DNA of 64,000 bases from Castor canadensis (lineage: Eukaryota > Chordata > Mammalia > Rodentia > Castoridae): the NCBI RefSeq assembly GCF_047511655.1, contig NC_133400.1, forward strand, positions 1,307,001 to 1,371,000, in the 5' to 3' direction. Of this stretch, positions 34,393 through 45,142 are shown piece after piece; positions within the stretch are counted from its first letter, which is position 1, and each line of letters opens with the position of its first letter. The position numbers were made by a program, and so were the translations under genes. The notes under the pieces were generated by a model. That model was given only the letters and a program-made list of their open reading frames with translations, was not told the DNA's origin and ran no database searches.

Positions 34393-34518
34393 CTCCTCCC
34401 CGAGGGCCCGCGCCGCTCGCCGCGCTGGCGGCCGCACCGCAGCTCCCGGGACGCGGGGCGCCGCGCCCGGCCCGCGCAGCCCCAGCGCTCGGCGCGCGAG
34501 CGGAGGCGCAGCGCTCAT
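34393..34518 (-). CDS. Putative first coding exon, product unrecognised
   Basis: An ATG at 34,518 (context GCGGAGATGA, purine at -3) opens 42 codons that end in phase 0 exactly at a splice donor GAG|GTGAGTG. The peptide begins MSAAPPLARRALGLRG and is rich in Ala, Arg and Pro, with no acidic residue until the last two (Glu-Glu). Such composition is typical of mitochondrial presequences, but translated CpG-island DNA looks similar by chance. The frame has no stop upstream to 34,779, where another ATG lies, so the start is not certain and the exon could be 5' UTR. No further exon was found to the left, and I do not recognise the protein. If real, the gene runs leftward with a first intron of unknown, possibly >34 kb, length. 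Confidence 0.3.
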
Positions 34519-34555
34519 CTCCGCCCGCAGGCCCGCCGGGCCGCGCAGACGGCCG

Positions 34556-34580
34556 CCCGCCCGCCCGCCCGCCCGCCGGG
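34556..34580. repeat. CCGC tetranucleotide run in the CpG island
   Basis: Five to six tandem 'cccg' units lie in the presumed 5' UTR/promoter. Such runs vary in length and are prone to slipped structures. Confidence 0.85.
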
Positions 34581-34762
34581 CACCGAGCCGCCCCGCCGCG
34601 CGCTGCGCCTGGGGCGGGGTGGGCGGAGAGGAGCCGCCTCCACCCTGCCCAGGTCCGCGTCCGCAGGCGCGTCCGCCAAGTCCGCGCGGGCCGCGCTCGC
34701 AAAGCGCGGAGGCCGCGGCGCAGCCCCGGCCCGGCTCAGCGCGGCTTAGGTTACAGCGGCGC

Positions 34763-34790
34763 CCCCCACCCCACCCCACCCCATCCTACC
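34763..34790. repeat. CACCC pentanucleotide run at island edge
   Basis: 'caccccaccccaccccatcc' is a short C-rich tandem at the distal edge of the CpG island, able to bind SP/KLF-type factors. Confidence 0.75.
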
Positions 34791-34819
34791 CCCAGCTATT
34801 TTGAGCGCCGCGTTTCCTA

Positions 34820-35115
34820 GGTGTTGGTTTCATGGGACCCACCTAGCCACGGGGGTCCTGATGGAAAAGCCTTTCTCCAGACCCCCCGATGCTCCCTGGC
34901 CAGCCCACCCCACTGGCAGCCGCTGCCGAGTGGAAAGGCTGGATTCAGCACAACTTTGAAACCGCTGCCACGATTCCACCGTGTGGTTTCCAGTTGCGGC
35001 TCTATCTCGTCCCTCCGCCCTCTCCAGCCCCTCCTGCCCCTGCTGCTAAACTTTCCCTCCGCGTCTCTGGCCAGGCCGGGTCACAATTGGCACCTGTTTG
35101 GGGAACTTCAGCCTG
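34820..35115. promoter_or_regulatory. Promoter-proximal block with RUNX-type sites
   Basis: Upstream of the leftward promoter there are TGTGGTTT (34,982-34,989) and AAACCGC (about 34,959-34,965), both RUNX-type cores, separated by about 20 bases in non-repeat DNA. 'ccacctagcc' and C-rich tracts follow. Assignment is from motifs only. Confidence 0.2.
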
Positions 35116-35311
35116 AGCCCCCTCTCCCTAGGCGGCACCCAAACCATTGTGCCCACAGGACACGTTCTGGAAAAAGGGAGCTCTCAGTCCCCAAACCCTG
35201 CTTCCTTCTCCCTGCGGCTGGGGCCTCTTCCAGCCTGGGGCCTGGCAGACTGGCTGGTGAGTTCTGGCACACAGAGAGCGGGTAAGGGAATCACCTGGAG
35301 ACGGAGGCGCC

Positions 35312-35410
35312 CTTATGGATCATCTGTCCAAGGGCTTCATTCACAAATGGGAAACTGAGGCCCAGAGAGGGCAAGGGACCTGCCCAGGACCACTCCGCTG
35401 GAAGTGGCTT
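35312..35410 (-). mobile_element. MIR SINE fragment
   Basis: 'acaaatgggaaactgaggcc', then 'cagagagggcaagggacctg' and 'cccaggaccactccgctgga' is the reverse MIR core. Confidence 0.85.
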
Positions 35411-35639
35411 TGTTCACATGTGAGCACTTAGACCCCATGGCCCAGAGAGTGACTTGGCTATACCAGACGGGTCTCCTCCCTCCCCCACTTTATTATACAG
35501 GGTCCTGGGCTTGGTGGGCTTTTAAGTGGGAAACCATGGGGCGGGGTCTCTGCACAGAAAAGAATCCTTTCAGAATGAGTCCTCCAAGCCTGTGCCCCTT
35601 GGAGCAGGTCTGGCTGCTCCACCCACCCAGGTCCACTTT

Positions 35640-35735
35640 CACCCCTCTTGGGAATGCTTTTATCATGCAAAGCCCAGCTCAGCAAGAGGCACCGCTTTCC
35701 CTGGAAGCCCCTCCTGGCCTTCTGGATTCTGGGTT
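35640..35735 (+). mobile_element. L2 LINE 3' fragment
   Basis: 'catgcaaagcccagctcagc' followed by 'ccctggaagcccctcctggc' is L2 3'-end wording. Confidence 0.6.
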
Positions 35736-36149
35736 GCTGAGCGCAGTTTACAATAAGCTAAAAGAAGCTGCACAGCAAAGTTGATTCTCCTGGGGTCGTT
35801 CAGCATAGCATGTGAGGAGGGGCTGCAAGCTGACTTGAATTTATGAATTGAACACGGAGCCCAGTGGCACAGAGGCCCCGTCCGGGCTCGGTGACCTGGG
35901 GCTCTGAGCCTTGGATCGCATTTCCGCAGCATTTTGGGGCCTGTGGGCCTGGGATTGCCCTCTCCATGGAAAACAGCGTGGGATGGACGGAGCTGAGAAC
36001 CCCTGAGTGAATGGGTGTTTTTGTCACTGGAGCCAGGCTCCCCAGGCTCCATAAGAGACATTGGAAGGTGTTTTCTTCCTTACCCTTTCTACTGAGAACA
36101 TTCTTGCTTCTAACAAAGGCCACAGTCTCAAAATGCCCCAATGTGTGTA

Positions 36150-36180
<31 letters not shown>

Positions 36181-37855
36181 ACGCACATGGGCTTCCCTAG
36201 CCCTGGGTGCCTGAATGCTGCCTGGGCTGCAGAAGTGACAGGTACCTCCAATTAGGTACAGCCCTACACCTTTGGCCACAGTCCTAACACTGGATGGACA
36301 CCTGGGAAGGGCTCCCACAACACCAGGGAGGCTGCACCTCCCCTGCCCTGGGATGCTGGCTTCTCTTTGCCCTGTGCTGACCTTCCAGCCCCTTGCTTGG
36401 AGAACCCAGTGCTCTTCCACACTGTCAGTGCCAGGAGAGGTAAGCACCGCTGGGGGCTGCTGCCAGTACCCAGCAGGGCAGACAGGGACTTTGCATGGGG
36501 TGGGGATGGGCCCCATGGCAAGGAATCCTCAGGCCCCAGGTGTCAGTCATGTGAACTTGAGAATCCTGGTGTCATGACTCTCCTGGGATGGCAGGGCCCC
36601 CAAAGCTGTCAGAGTGCTGGACAATGCAGCTGCACCTAGCCCTTCTGGGAGGAGCTGCCCCACGTGGTCACCTGCAAAGTGCACTGTGGATGGAGTGTGG
36701 GGCTGGGAAGGGGCTCCTGGCATATGTGATTGCTTCTGCCCTTTTCGGTGAGGCATGAAGTCTGAAAGGGCTGAGGGCTCTAAGCCTCTGTTCTCCAGGG
36801 GAAAATCTGTCCAGCCAGAGGCGCAGGCTTGACTTACCCCATCACAGCCAGGGAGCCCAGGTCTCTTGCCCGGCCAAGCCCCTGCACAGCCTGGCACTGG
36901 AAGGCCTGCTCCTGGCCACCCTCAGGGAGAGGCTTCCTGGCCCCCTCAGAGTGGGGGAGCCGCCATGCTCCTGACTCACTGCCTTGACTTTTGCCTGATG
37001 TAAAAATGAAACCGCACCATCAGTGCCAGAGCAGGGCGGGAGGAGAGAGAAACCTCTGGCAAATTCCAGGGCCATATTGTCACATGCTGCTCAAGCTTGA
37101 CCCTGGTGGCTTTGGTGTGTGGACATATCCAGATGCCCACGCATCTGGAAAGCAAGGTCCCACCCTGCCCTGCCTGTGGGACCACCCCTGACCTGGGGAG
37201 AGCGGGGATGAGCACCAACTCTGTGACCCCAGGAGGAGCCTTACAGCATAGCAGGACTCTGGGTGTCCTCCAAGCAAGTTTAACCCTGCTTGCTCGAGGA
37301 AGAGACGGAGGTGGGAGGGTGCCAGGAGCTCCCTGCCACAGTGTGGGAGATTGCAGCAGAGCCTGTCTGGGTGCTGATCACTGCACTACTTGGCCATTTG
37401 TGCCTCCTCACTGAGCTCGCAATGAAGGCCGGGGAGCAGCTTGGGCCTAGGATTAGGGCACATTCGTTCCCTGGCTCCATGAGCAGTTGGGAAGCAGTGC
37501 ACGGGGCACTCCTGGGCGGAGGGGGCTCTGGAGGGATGGTGTGGCTTCTGGATCATGGGACTGGCCCATTGGGTGGCCCGCAAGCTCCACCCTGGGTCCT
37601 GTGGCCAATGAAGGCATGTGGATTGGAGACTCATGTGCCTGCCCCTCCATTGTGACTCACTAAGACATATGACAGTGATGGAGAGGCCCCTCCATGAACC
37701 CGCCACCTGGCTGACACACAGAGCGTTTATCCATGTGCCAGGTGCTCATTTGTTGGCAGTGGGTTCCAGGTAACCTGCAAGGAACAGGTGCCATCAATTA
37801 CTCCACAAACTCAGGTCTGGAGCTGCTCAGGGAAGCTCAGTGGCAGCCCCACTCT
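35736..37855. other. Unique DNA; one GT/GC microsatellite inside
   Basis: No gene is supported. A plus-strand GAG|GTAAGC donor-like site occurs at 36,440 without a matching acceptor. A SOX-type AACAAAGG lies near 36,113, beside the GT/GC repeat. Confidence 0.4.
36142..36181. repeat. GT/GC alternating purine-pyrimidine microsatellite
   Basis: 'gtgtgtgtgtgcgcgcgcgt' within a 40-base alternating tract, the classical composition for Z-DNA. Confidence 0.9.
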
Positions 37856-37859
37856 GCTT

Positions 37860-37955
37860 CTTCTGCTTCCTGCCAGCTGTGTGCCCTTGGCCATGTCAGC
37901 AACCTCTCTGAGTTTCCACTTCCTGTCTGAGGCCTTGCGCTGATGCCCTCACTCT
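37860..37955 (+). mobile_element. MIR SINE fragment
   Basis: 'gctgtgtgcccttggccatg', then 'tcagcaacctctctgagttt' and 'ccacttcctgtctgagg', the forward MIR order. Confidence 0.75.
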
Positions 37956-38310
37956 CAGGCCTGCAGTGGGCGGGCTTCCTGGGGCCTGGAGCAAGTGGAC
38001 ATAGCTGTGGTGTTCCAGGCAGGAGGAGAAGGGACACAGGGCCCTGAAGACACCTCATTGGGGTGCTGTCCCTATGACTCTGCAGTCCCTGCTGCATTCA
38101 GGAGTCCAGCCAGGGCTGGGGCCAAGGAACATTTCTTGCCTGGCACTGGAAAACAAAATACAGGCTCTAGGTTACGGAAAGGCAATGAGTAAGTCTCGAC
38201 TCAAAGCCCCTCGCACGACTTGCAGCTCGGCAGCTCCCAACCCTGGCATTCAAGAGGCCTGTTGTGAAGTGGTATGGGATGGGCTCACCCAGGAAGACTC
38301 TCAGTAAACA

Positions 38311-38376
38311 GGAGCTGGGAGAAGGAGAAGGGGGGAGGGAGGGCTGAGGTGGGGAGGAAAGAGAGGAAGGCAGTGC
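38311..38376. repeat. Homopurine tract
   Basis: 'gggagaaggagaagggggga' followed by 'gggagggctgaggtggggag' is almost pure purine over more than 60 bases, a possible triplex-forming tract. Confidence 0.7.
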
Positions 38377-38639
38377 AGGCAGGAGTGGCAGCCCAGCCTG
38401 AGCTGTCCAGGGAGACATTCCAGAGAAGGACTGTTTCCGCCTTCTTCCAAGTGGCCCCATTTTTGAGGAAAAAGAAAGGGTGTGAAGGGTGCCCTTCCCT
38501 TCCCGAGAGTGCCACACATAGGGGAAGGCCACACCCGCTCTCATACAAGCCCTTCTGGGACTAGCCCACGTCCAGTCCAGGTTGTAGCCTGGCTGGCGGA
38601 GGGTCTGTGCATCAGGTCTGACAGCCATGTCTCCCTCCT

Positions 38640-38745
38640 CCAGGGGCTCCCAGCACTGGTGCCACCTCCTCTAGGAAGCCCTGCCTGCCCTGCACACTGC
38701 TGGGCTAGGTCCCTGAGTGCCTCCAGCAGCACTTCTATCTGCACT
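38640..38745 (+). mobile_element. L2 LINE 3' fragment
   Basis: 'gccacctcctctaggaagcc' followed by 'ctgcctgccctgcac' and 'gagtgcctccagcagc' fits the L2 3' end. Confidence 0.6.
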
Positions 38746-39029
38746 GCTCCTGGCCTCCTGGAAACATCTCTGTGGCTTGGGGACTATGCGGAGGCAGTGG
38801 GTGCAGAGGGCTTGGGTTTGGCCCCTGCTCTGCTTCTGACCCTGTGAGTCCCTTCCCAGAGCCAGGTTGTGTGGGACATGGCCGGAGGGGGGGAGCTGTT
38901 GTGTTCCCATGCATCCAGGGCACGAGGCCAGGCATTGGAGCTTTGGGGCATCTATGAAGGAGGCTGGAGCCCTGCCAATCTGAATTCACAGCTCACCCAG
39001 GCCCCACACCTTCTGGGCGACTAAGGTGC

Positions 39030-39125
39030 AGCTGGCAGTTGGTGGCCCAGGTCCAAGTCCTGTGGTTGTGCCATCCACAGCCACATGACCTCAGTTTCCC
39101 CTTCTGTCACCCAGTGACTGTGTTG
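39030..39125 (+). mobile_element. MIR SINE fragment
   Basis: 'ccaagtcctgtggttgtgcc', then 'cacatgacctcagtttcccc' and 'ttctgtcacccagtgactgt' is a forward MIR. Confidence 0.7.
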
Positions 39126-39409
39126 GCCCATGAGCTGCTGTGGCCTCCAGACACCCAGCTGGGAGCATCCTCGACTCAGCCCCTGTAGACCTTCAGGACA
39201 GGAATCCTTCTAATAAAAAGAAAACAGAGACGACAAGAACGGGCGGCTGCTGAAACCCAAGCCAGTGGCCTGGCACATGAATGGGTCCTTTCACAGGACA
39301 GCCGCAGAGCACAGCCCTGGTGGAGGAGCCTCAGTGTCCAGGGCAGGCCCTGGCCAGGGGGCCAGGGGAGAAGAGAGACAGTGTCCCAGGACAGCCCCTG
39401 TCCCACCCC

Positions 39410-39930
39410 TCTGCCTCTAGACGTCCCTCACACCCCAAGTCGCCATGTCCTTATTTTTCCTGTAATTTTATCTCCAGGGAGGACTGCAGCTCTACGCTTA
39501 GCTCTGCTCTGTCATCCACTCAGCCTGCGTGGAAGGCCCAGCACGCAGTAAAAGGCACATTGATGTGTGTTTTCGTGCTGCGGGGTGCCCGGTGAGGGCG
39601 CCAGACAACCGGCCCTTTTAGCCTTTCACTGGTGAACAGCGGCGTCCTTCTCCCTGCCACCTGGGCCTGCGTCAGCACCCGCTCCTCACCACCATGAATG
39701 GATGCACTGTGCACTGCCTTTCCTTTTCCATACCTGGCCACCAAATCCTCCAACATTCTTCCAGAAAAAATGTGGCAAGGCTTCCCGGGGCCGTTCCCTC
39801 TCCACATAGCTTATCCATCCCAGTCTGGCGTGAACCTCAGCCAGCTCGTCTTCCCTTTGGCGACACTAAAGAAAAACTCGGCTTCCGTTCTTGCCACCTG
39901 CTGCTAGAGCTCAACAATGGTCCCCTTCTG
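39410..39930. other. Non-repeat block with retained CpGs
   Basis: 'tgtgttttcgtgctgcgggg', 'gaacagcggcgtccttc', 'cttttggcgacact'-type words ('tttggcgacactaaagaaaa') and AT-rich runs make it unlike its flanks. Two overlapping plus-strand frames start at 39,694 and 39,698 and show no known domain. It may be a conserved element or a worn transposon. Confidence 0.25.
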
Positions 39931-40279
39931 AGTTCAGGGGACACAGGACAGCAGTCAGCAACTCCCTTCTGTATGCCTCAGAGGAGATGGTGGAGGCTGA
40001 TGTTGGGAGGTGGGCATGCGTTCCTACTGCAGTCAGATGACCCCTCAGTGGCCACAGCACGCCTGGTGCACAGAGCAGCTCAAGTTTGTTGAATGAATGC
40101 AGTAGCAAAGAGACACAAAAACTCCCACGAGGAAATTTGTGGCGGGCAAGTTGAGGAATCAAGGTGGGTGATACGGCACTATTTGTGAGGCTGGTGCAAG
40201 CAGCCGGCACGTCCCACTATCTTATTTTGCTGGGCCCCCAGAAATCGCCCACCTGGCTGCTGAGGGCTCCAGAGGCTCC

Positions 40280-40395
40280 AGTTTTGAATTCTGGCTCTGC
40301 TTCTTACTAGCAGGCCAGCAGCTATGCCTCTCCATGCTTCAGTTTCCCCATCCCTTTTCTTGGAGGAATGAATGACAGCCTGCATCAAGCACTCT
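40280..40395 (+). mobile_element. MIR SINE fragment
   Basis: 'gaattctggctctgcttctt', then 'ccatgcttcagtttccccat' and 'ggaatgaatgacagcctgc' is a forward MIR. Confidence 0.8.
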
Positions 40396-40449
40396 GAGCA
40401 GCCCAGGCTGGGTCCTCTTTCTGCTATTGCTCTCGGGATCTTTCCTGTG

Positions 40450-40906
40450 CACTATGTTTTCTTCTTTGTATGGCCTCGAATTTCCACATTGACCCTGAGT
40501 TGCATCTCATAATCATAAAAGCCGAACAGTGACAGTTGTGCCCTCTCCAGCACTTGCTGCAGCCTGGGCACATGGAGCACTGCCACCGCTGCCCAGAGCT
40601 CAGCAGCTCCCCGTCCCAGAATGATGGTGCATGCACACAGTGCAGTTGTGGAGCAATTGCAAACATCGGCTAGCACCAATAATTAGGAAGGTGATGTTCT
40701 GCCTGTTCCAGAAATGTCTGCAGCACCATGGGCAATTGTTCTAAGACGTGGACTGTGTCCCAGACCTCACGTGGCTCCCTGGCATCCATAGGATGGATGT
40801 ACACGAACTGCAGCCTCACAGCCTGTCCCACTAGGGCCCAAGCAGCCATCCCAGTCTCTGCACACCCTCCTTCTCCTTCCCCCACCCCAGCTTGGACACA
40901 TGTCAC
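40450..40906. other. Unassigned AT-balanced stretch with overlapping minus-strand open frames
   Basis: Minus-strand frames 40,906-40,670 and 40,679-40,452 (shifted frame) abut and have a protein-like residue mix, but I recognise no domain. The DNA holds 'gagcaattgcaaacatcggc' and 'gggcaattgttct' words. It could be a decayed retrocopy, an old transposon or simply unique DNA. Confidence 0.2.
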
Positions 40907-40964
40907 CCTGAATGCCCCTCAGACTCCAACCTCACTAATTCTATGCTCGATGTTCTTCATGGGA

Positions 40965-41300
40965 TGCTCACCCATTTCCTGCAAACTCTGCCAGTCAAGC
41001 AAACTTCTATTCATTCTTCAAGACCCATTTGGGAATCACTTCGTCCCTAGGGCCTTCTTGTAGACATTGAGGTTTTGGCACATGAGTCATACTGCACGCT
41101 GCACCTGCGTGAGCCTCTGCCTCCTCTGCTGGACCTCAGGGCAGCAGCAGGTGTGCATATTTCTCCACCCCACACCTCAGACCATGCCTGAGCCCAGCAG
41201 TGTTCTATGCATCCATGACGGTCTGAGCTCATCGCTTTATTCCTCACCACATACCATGTCCGTTACCCAGCCTGGAACAGTCTCATCTCTGACACTGGAA
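40965..41300 (+). mobile_element. L2 LINE 3' fragment
   Basis: 'tctattcattcttcaagacc' followed by 'catttgggaatcacttcgtc' and 'cctagggccttcttgtagac' runs parallel to the L2 3' end. The 'ttattcctcaccacatacca' and 'catccatgacggtctgagct' parts follow in L2 order. Confidence 0.7.
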
Positions 41301-41789
41301 GCCCTTTTCTTCTTTTAAAACCTGCTCAGGAAGCCCCACCTCCAGGGAGTCCTCTGTGCTTAACCCAAAACAATCCTATGTCATGGGCGACTGTGTAAAA
41401 CATCCCAGAATGTCAGCACCAGAAACCTCTTGGGGAGGGCTGATCCTGGCTTTTCATCTCACAGACAGTGAAAATGAAGTCCAGGAAAGAAGAGACGCTA
41501 TGTGGGACCAGACAGGGCACCAGCTCTCCAAAGGAGGCTTCGTGTTCTATGTTGAGGCCAGAAGCCCCAAGGTTCCCTCTGCATACCCACCCTGTTTGCC
41601 CCACACAGGCACAGCTCAGCCATCCTGTCCTGTGGCAAGTTCAATCCCCATCCCCATCTGCTGGCTGTCCTGGGTCCTCACATCACATGACTGCCCTACA
41701 GCCTCCTACACAGTTCCATGGCCAGGAGGAGACACTGCTGCAGTCCATGCACAGGGAACTGCTGCATCCCCAGCCAACTGTGGCAATGG

Positions 41790-41980
41790 CCAGTGGAGAA
41801 GGGTGGTGTTGTCTGATGTCAGCTGTGTGACCTTAGATAAGGTGCATTTTCTCTTGGAACCCGGGTTTTCATATTTTCAAAAATGGAATCGATATATAGA
41901 AACCACCTCAAGTGGTGGTCATGACGATGCAATGAAATGAGGAACTGTGCTTAAGAGTGGCTGGCACAGGGTCGGCAGGG
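41790..41980 (+). mobile_element. MIR SINE, seeds the adjacent repeat
   Basis: 'tcagctgtgtgaccttagat', then 'gggttttcatattttcaaaa', 'gacgatgcaatgaaatgagg' and 'gagtggctggcacagggtcg' is a nearly full forward MIR. The GAT-rich array starts directly at its 3' end. Confidence 0.85.
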
Positions 41981-41998
41981 GCATCACCACTGTAGCGT

Positions 41999-42785
41999 GA
42001 TGAGGACGGGGACGGTGAAGATGGTAGTGGTGATGGTGATGGCGATAATGGTGGTGAAGATCGTGGTGGTGGTGGCGGTTATAGTGGCAGTGCTGATGGT
42101 GATGATGAGAGTGGTGACAAAGGTGATGGTAATGGTGTTGGTGATGATGACAACTGTGCTGCTGATGGTGATGATGGTGGAGTGATGAGATGATGGTGAT
42201 GGTGATGATGGTCGTCATGGTAGTAATGGTGATGGTGGTGGTGGGATGATGTGATGATGGTGATGGTGGTGATGGTGGGGGTGATGAGGGGATGGGGATG
42301 ATGATGGTAGTGACGATGATGGAGATGGTGACGTTATTGGTGATGGTGGTAGTGATGGAGTTAGTGGTGATGGTTTTGATGATGATGGCAATGGTGGTGA
42401 CAATGGTGCTGATGGTGGTGATGAGGGGATGGTTGTGATGGTAATGGTGGTGGTGGTGGTGATGGTGGTGGTGATGCAGGTGATGGTGGGGTTGATAATG
42501 ATGGAGGTGGTGACGATGAGAGTGATGCTGTTGGTGGCGGTGATGGTGGTGATGGTGGGGATGGTGGTGGGGATGGTAGGGATGGGGGTGGGGATGTATG
42601 TGATGGTGGAGGTGATGAGGGGATGGGGATGATGGTGATGGTGGTGACGATGGTGGTGATGGTGGTGACGATGGTGGTGGTGTGTTGGAGATAGTGGTGG
42701 TGGTTTTGATGACAGTGGCAATCGTGGTGACAATGGTGGTGATGGCGGTGATGATAGTGGTGATAATGAGGTGGAGGATTTTAAT
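41999..42785. repeat. GATGGT/GTGATG minisatellite-like array
   Basis: About 780 bases of imperfect 'gatggtggtgatggtgatga' type units. The plus strand is almost free of C, giving extreme strand asymmetry. Periods are multiples of three, so frames stay open. On the minus strand they read as long His/Ser/Pro-rich runs that are not genes. There is an internal near-duplication: blocks with 'gatgtgatggtggaggtgatg'-type, 'ttggtgatggtggtagtgat' and 'ttttgatgatgatggcaatg' words recur. It grew from the 3' end of a MIR. Confidence 0.95.
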
Positions 42786-43845
42786 GAGGGTGATGATAAT
42801 GAAGTGATAATGTTCCACAGTAACACACTGAACTCTCCAGGACCTCATGTTAAGCCCAGCAAACGTGCTGACTTTACAGAGAACAACCAGCCCAGCTGGG
42901 TGGCTGACGAGTTACTACTGAGTGCAGTAGTAACTGAAGAAGAGCTAGGACAAGGGACTGGCCCAAGCCCACCAAGGCGCATCTGCTCTGAGCACGAGTG
43001 GAAATCCATTTTACCACAGCACAGCTTCCTGACTTGGACACTGAGGACCTGTGCTTGAGCTCTGTTTCACAAAGCCTGGCTGGAGACTGAGCAAAGCGCC
43101 GTGCCCCTCAGGGCTTTGGCTGGTAGTCTGTCACACCAGGGTGATCAGACCTGCCCAGCTTTTATCTGGCAGTTACTTGAGGACCGAACTACCACACATG
43201 TGTCAAGCCCTTTGTCAATTGTCACATCCGTGTCAGCCAGAGAGGCGGTTGCATGTGGGTGTGCTGTGCATGGATCTTAGGGTAAGTCAGTGTTCCCTCC
43301 ATCGGAACATGGTGTCTACTTAGTCTGACTGACTCCTCCTCCTGTGTCTCAGCTGACCAGGCTTTCTCAGACATGTCTGTGGAAAGCTGACTTTTGTGCA
43401 TGACAATCAACCTGCATTAGTGGTTAAAGTAGTGATGCAGCTGAGGCACAGGGTGCCAGGCACTGTTCAGCTTGGGCCAGCTTGACTGACCACTGCATTC
43501 TGCTGCTAGCATGGCAGGGCCTGTGGGTCTGTGGTTGTGACTGGTGGGACTGGGTCTCAGCCTCATTCTCCAGCAGTTAGCCTGGCTCACTCACCTGGTG
43601 GAGAGGCAAGGGCTCCCAGCACCCAGGGCAAGCCCCCACCAACAAAGGCCTTGATGTGGCCCCATGTCCAAGTAGTGGAAAGCAGGGCTCTGCTCTTGGA
43701 GGAGGGAATAGCTGCAGAGTCGCCTCTGGCCTAGGGAAAATGGGGACAGGACCAGGAGGGATTTGTGGTCACTTTGCTGGTTGCCCTCCAGGGCCAACGA
43801 GGACAGAGGGTCACAACTGGCCCTGGAGCCAGGTCTGGGTTGGAG
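42786..43845. other. Unique DNA without recognised genes
   Basis: Mixed sequence. An AGG|GTAAGT donor-like word near 43,277 on the plus strand stands alone. No exon, RNA or clear repeat was recognised. Confidence 0.4.
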
Positions 43846-43847
43846 GC

Positions 43848-43935
43848 AATGTGGTCTTGACTGTCTGAGGGCCTTGGACCAGTCCCGTTGTCTTCTCACA
43901 GCCGTGGTTTGCTGGTCTGTCAAAAAGGGAGGCAG
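43848..43935 (+). mobile_element. MIR SINE fragment, diverged
   Basis: 'aatgtggtcttgactgtctg' followed by 'tggaccagtcccgttgtctt' and 'gtggtttgctggtctgtcaa' is a worn forward MIR. Confidence 0.55.
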
Positions 43936-45045
43936 AGCTCTCAACAAGGGCACATGGCATGCAACCAGAGCTGTCTGCGGGCTTCTTATCCTTATTAATC
44001 ATATTCTCACAGAGCGGAGAGCACGCTGTCCTTAAGCACAGAGGGACAGTGATACCTCCAAACAGACCCAGCAGCTGTGGCCTGCTGCAGGGCAGACACG
44101 CTCCCAGTCCGGCCAGAGGCTGCACTCCATGATTGAGGTGCCAGTGACTGTCCTCAGGGGGCTTCTTTGCTCTCCGCCTGTCTCCCAGGATAGCACAGGA
44201 GTCTGTGGCTAGGGTTCTTGTGAGCTGGCCTCACTAAAGGTCCTGTCGGCCAGGGCTCTGCAGAACATCCAGCCACCCACAATGCACAGAGTGCTTCTCT
44301 GTGGCAGGGGCCTCTGGTGTTGGGACATAGGGTGCGTTATGCTGATCTGGCTCCAGCCCCAGGCGATGGCTGTTTTAAAAGCAGGGGATGGAATACCTTA
44401 GCATGTACAGTCACACGGGGTGGGAGCTGCGTGCAGGAAGCGGGCTGCCCAGCGAGGATGCTGTGGGCACTCTGCCTCCTGGATGGCTGAGCTGGGCCTG
44501 GGGGCTACCAAGAGAGGCCACAGGACTGTGGGTCCTCCTGGAGTCTTGCGGCACCAGAAAGACTGGCTTGCAGAGCAGGCAGGTTTCCAGCTTGTGGTCA
44601 GGGCAGGTCAGTAGTACGTCAAGTCCTTATGCCAAGGCTTCTCTGCAATATGGACCTGGGCGAGCCACTGGGTGTCCAGGGCAGAAGGAAGCTGTTAGGA
44701 TGTTGGGGTAGCTCTTACAGTGTGTCCTCTGGAGGCCAAACACTCCAGCTGTGGGCAAGGTCCTTGACTCCTCCTGCAGACACCTGGGGACCCCAGGATC
44801 TGCTGGGCACAGCTGAGAGAGGGCATGAGTCATCCCTGTCCTCCAGGGAATTATATTCTCTCCTGAGGAAGGTGGAGCCTGAAGAAGGTTGCTCTCCAAA
44901 GTCAGGAACCTGGGGACACTACAGAGACAGGCTCTCAGGTATCTTCTGGAGTCCTCCTGAGACCTGAGAGCCTGGTGCAGAGCCTGGGGTCACTGCTTCC
45001 TCTACGTGGATGCTTCTCTTTCCACTCACCAAGGGAGAAGCATGG
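43936..45045. other. Unique DNA without recognised genes
   Basis: No exon, RNA gene or clear transposon is supported in this 1.1 kb. Confidence 0.4.
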
Positions 45046-45101
45046 TGTGCTGGCTTGAAGAGTGTCTCCCAAATAGATGTGTCTACGTGCAGGAACCCGT
45101 T

Positions 45102-45142
<41 letters not shown>

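Larger units (their letters stand above)
33950..34770 (-). promoter_or_regulatory. CpG island, probable promoter
   Basis: The only long stretch with unsuppressed CpG in the window, densest at 34,220-34,740. GC boxes (GGGGCGGGGT and GGGCGG) lie at 34,611-34,627. Tandem CCGC units (34,556-34,578) and CACCC units (34,763-34,785) flank the core. No TATA box is seen, so dispersed initiation is expected. The minus strand is favoured because the only consensus-grade donor inside the island is GAG|GTGAGT at 34,392-34,391 on that strand. Divergent transcription from the plus strand is possible, but I see no comparable plus donor within the island. Confidence 0.8.

Noticed and set aside
33869-34820. 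Long overlapping frames on both strands (170-277 codons) in the CpG island
   Set aside because: CpG-rich DNA lacks stop codons. Only the short minus-strand piece ending at a splice donor has independent support.
36432-36446. Plus-strand donor GAG|GTAAGC, and similar ones at 53,760, 55,516 and 60,489
   Set aside because: Isolated donor-like words without acceptors; the one at 55,516 lies beside an L2-like scrap.
41919-42848. A 309-codon minus-strand frame of His/Ser/Pro runs
   Set aside because: It is the complement of the GATGGT array. Frames in other phases are open too and the flanks are a MIR and non-coding DNA.
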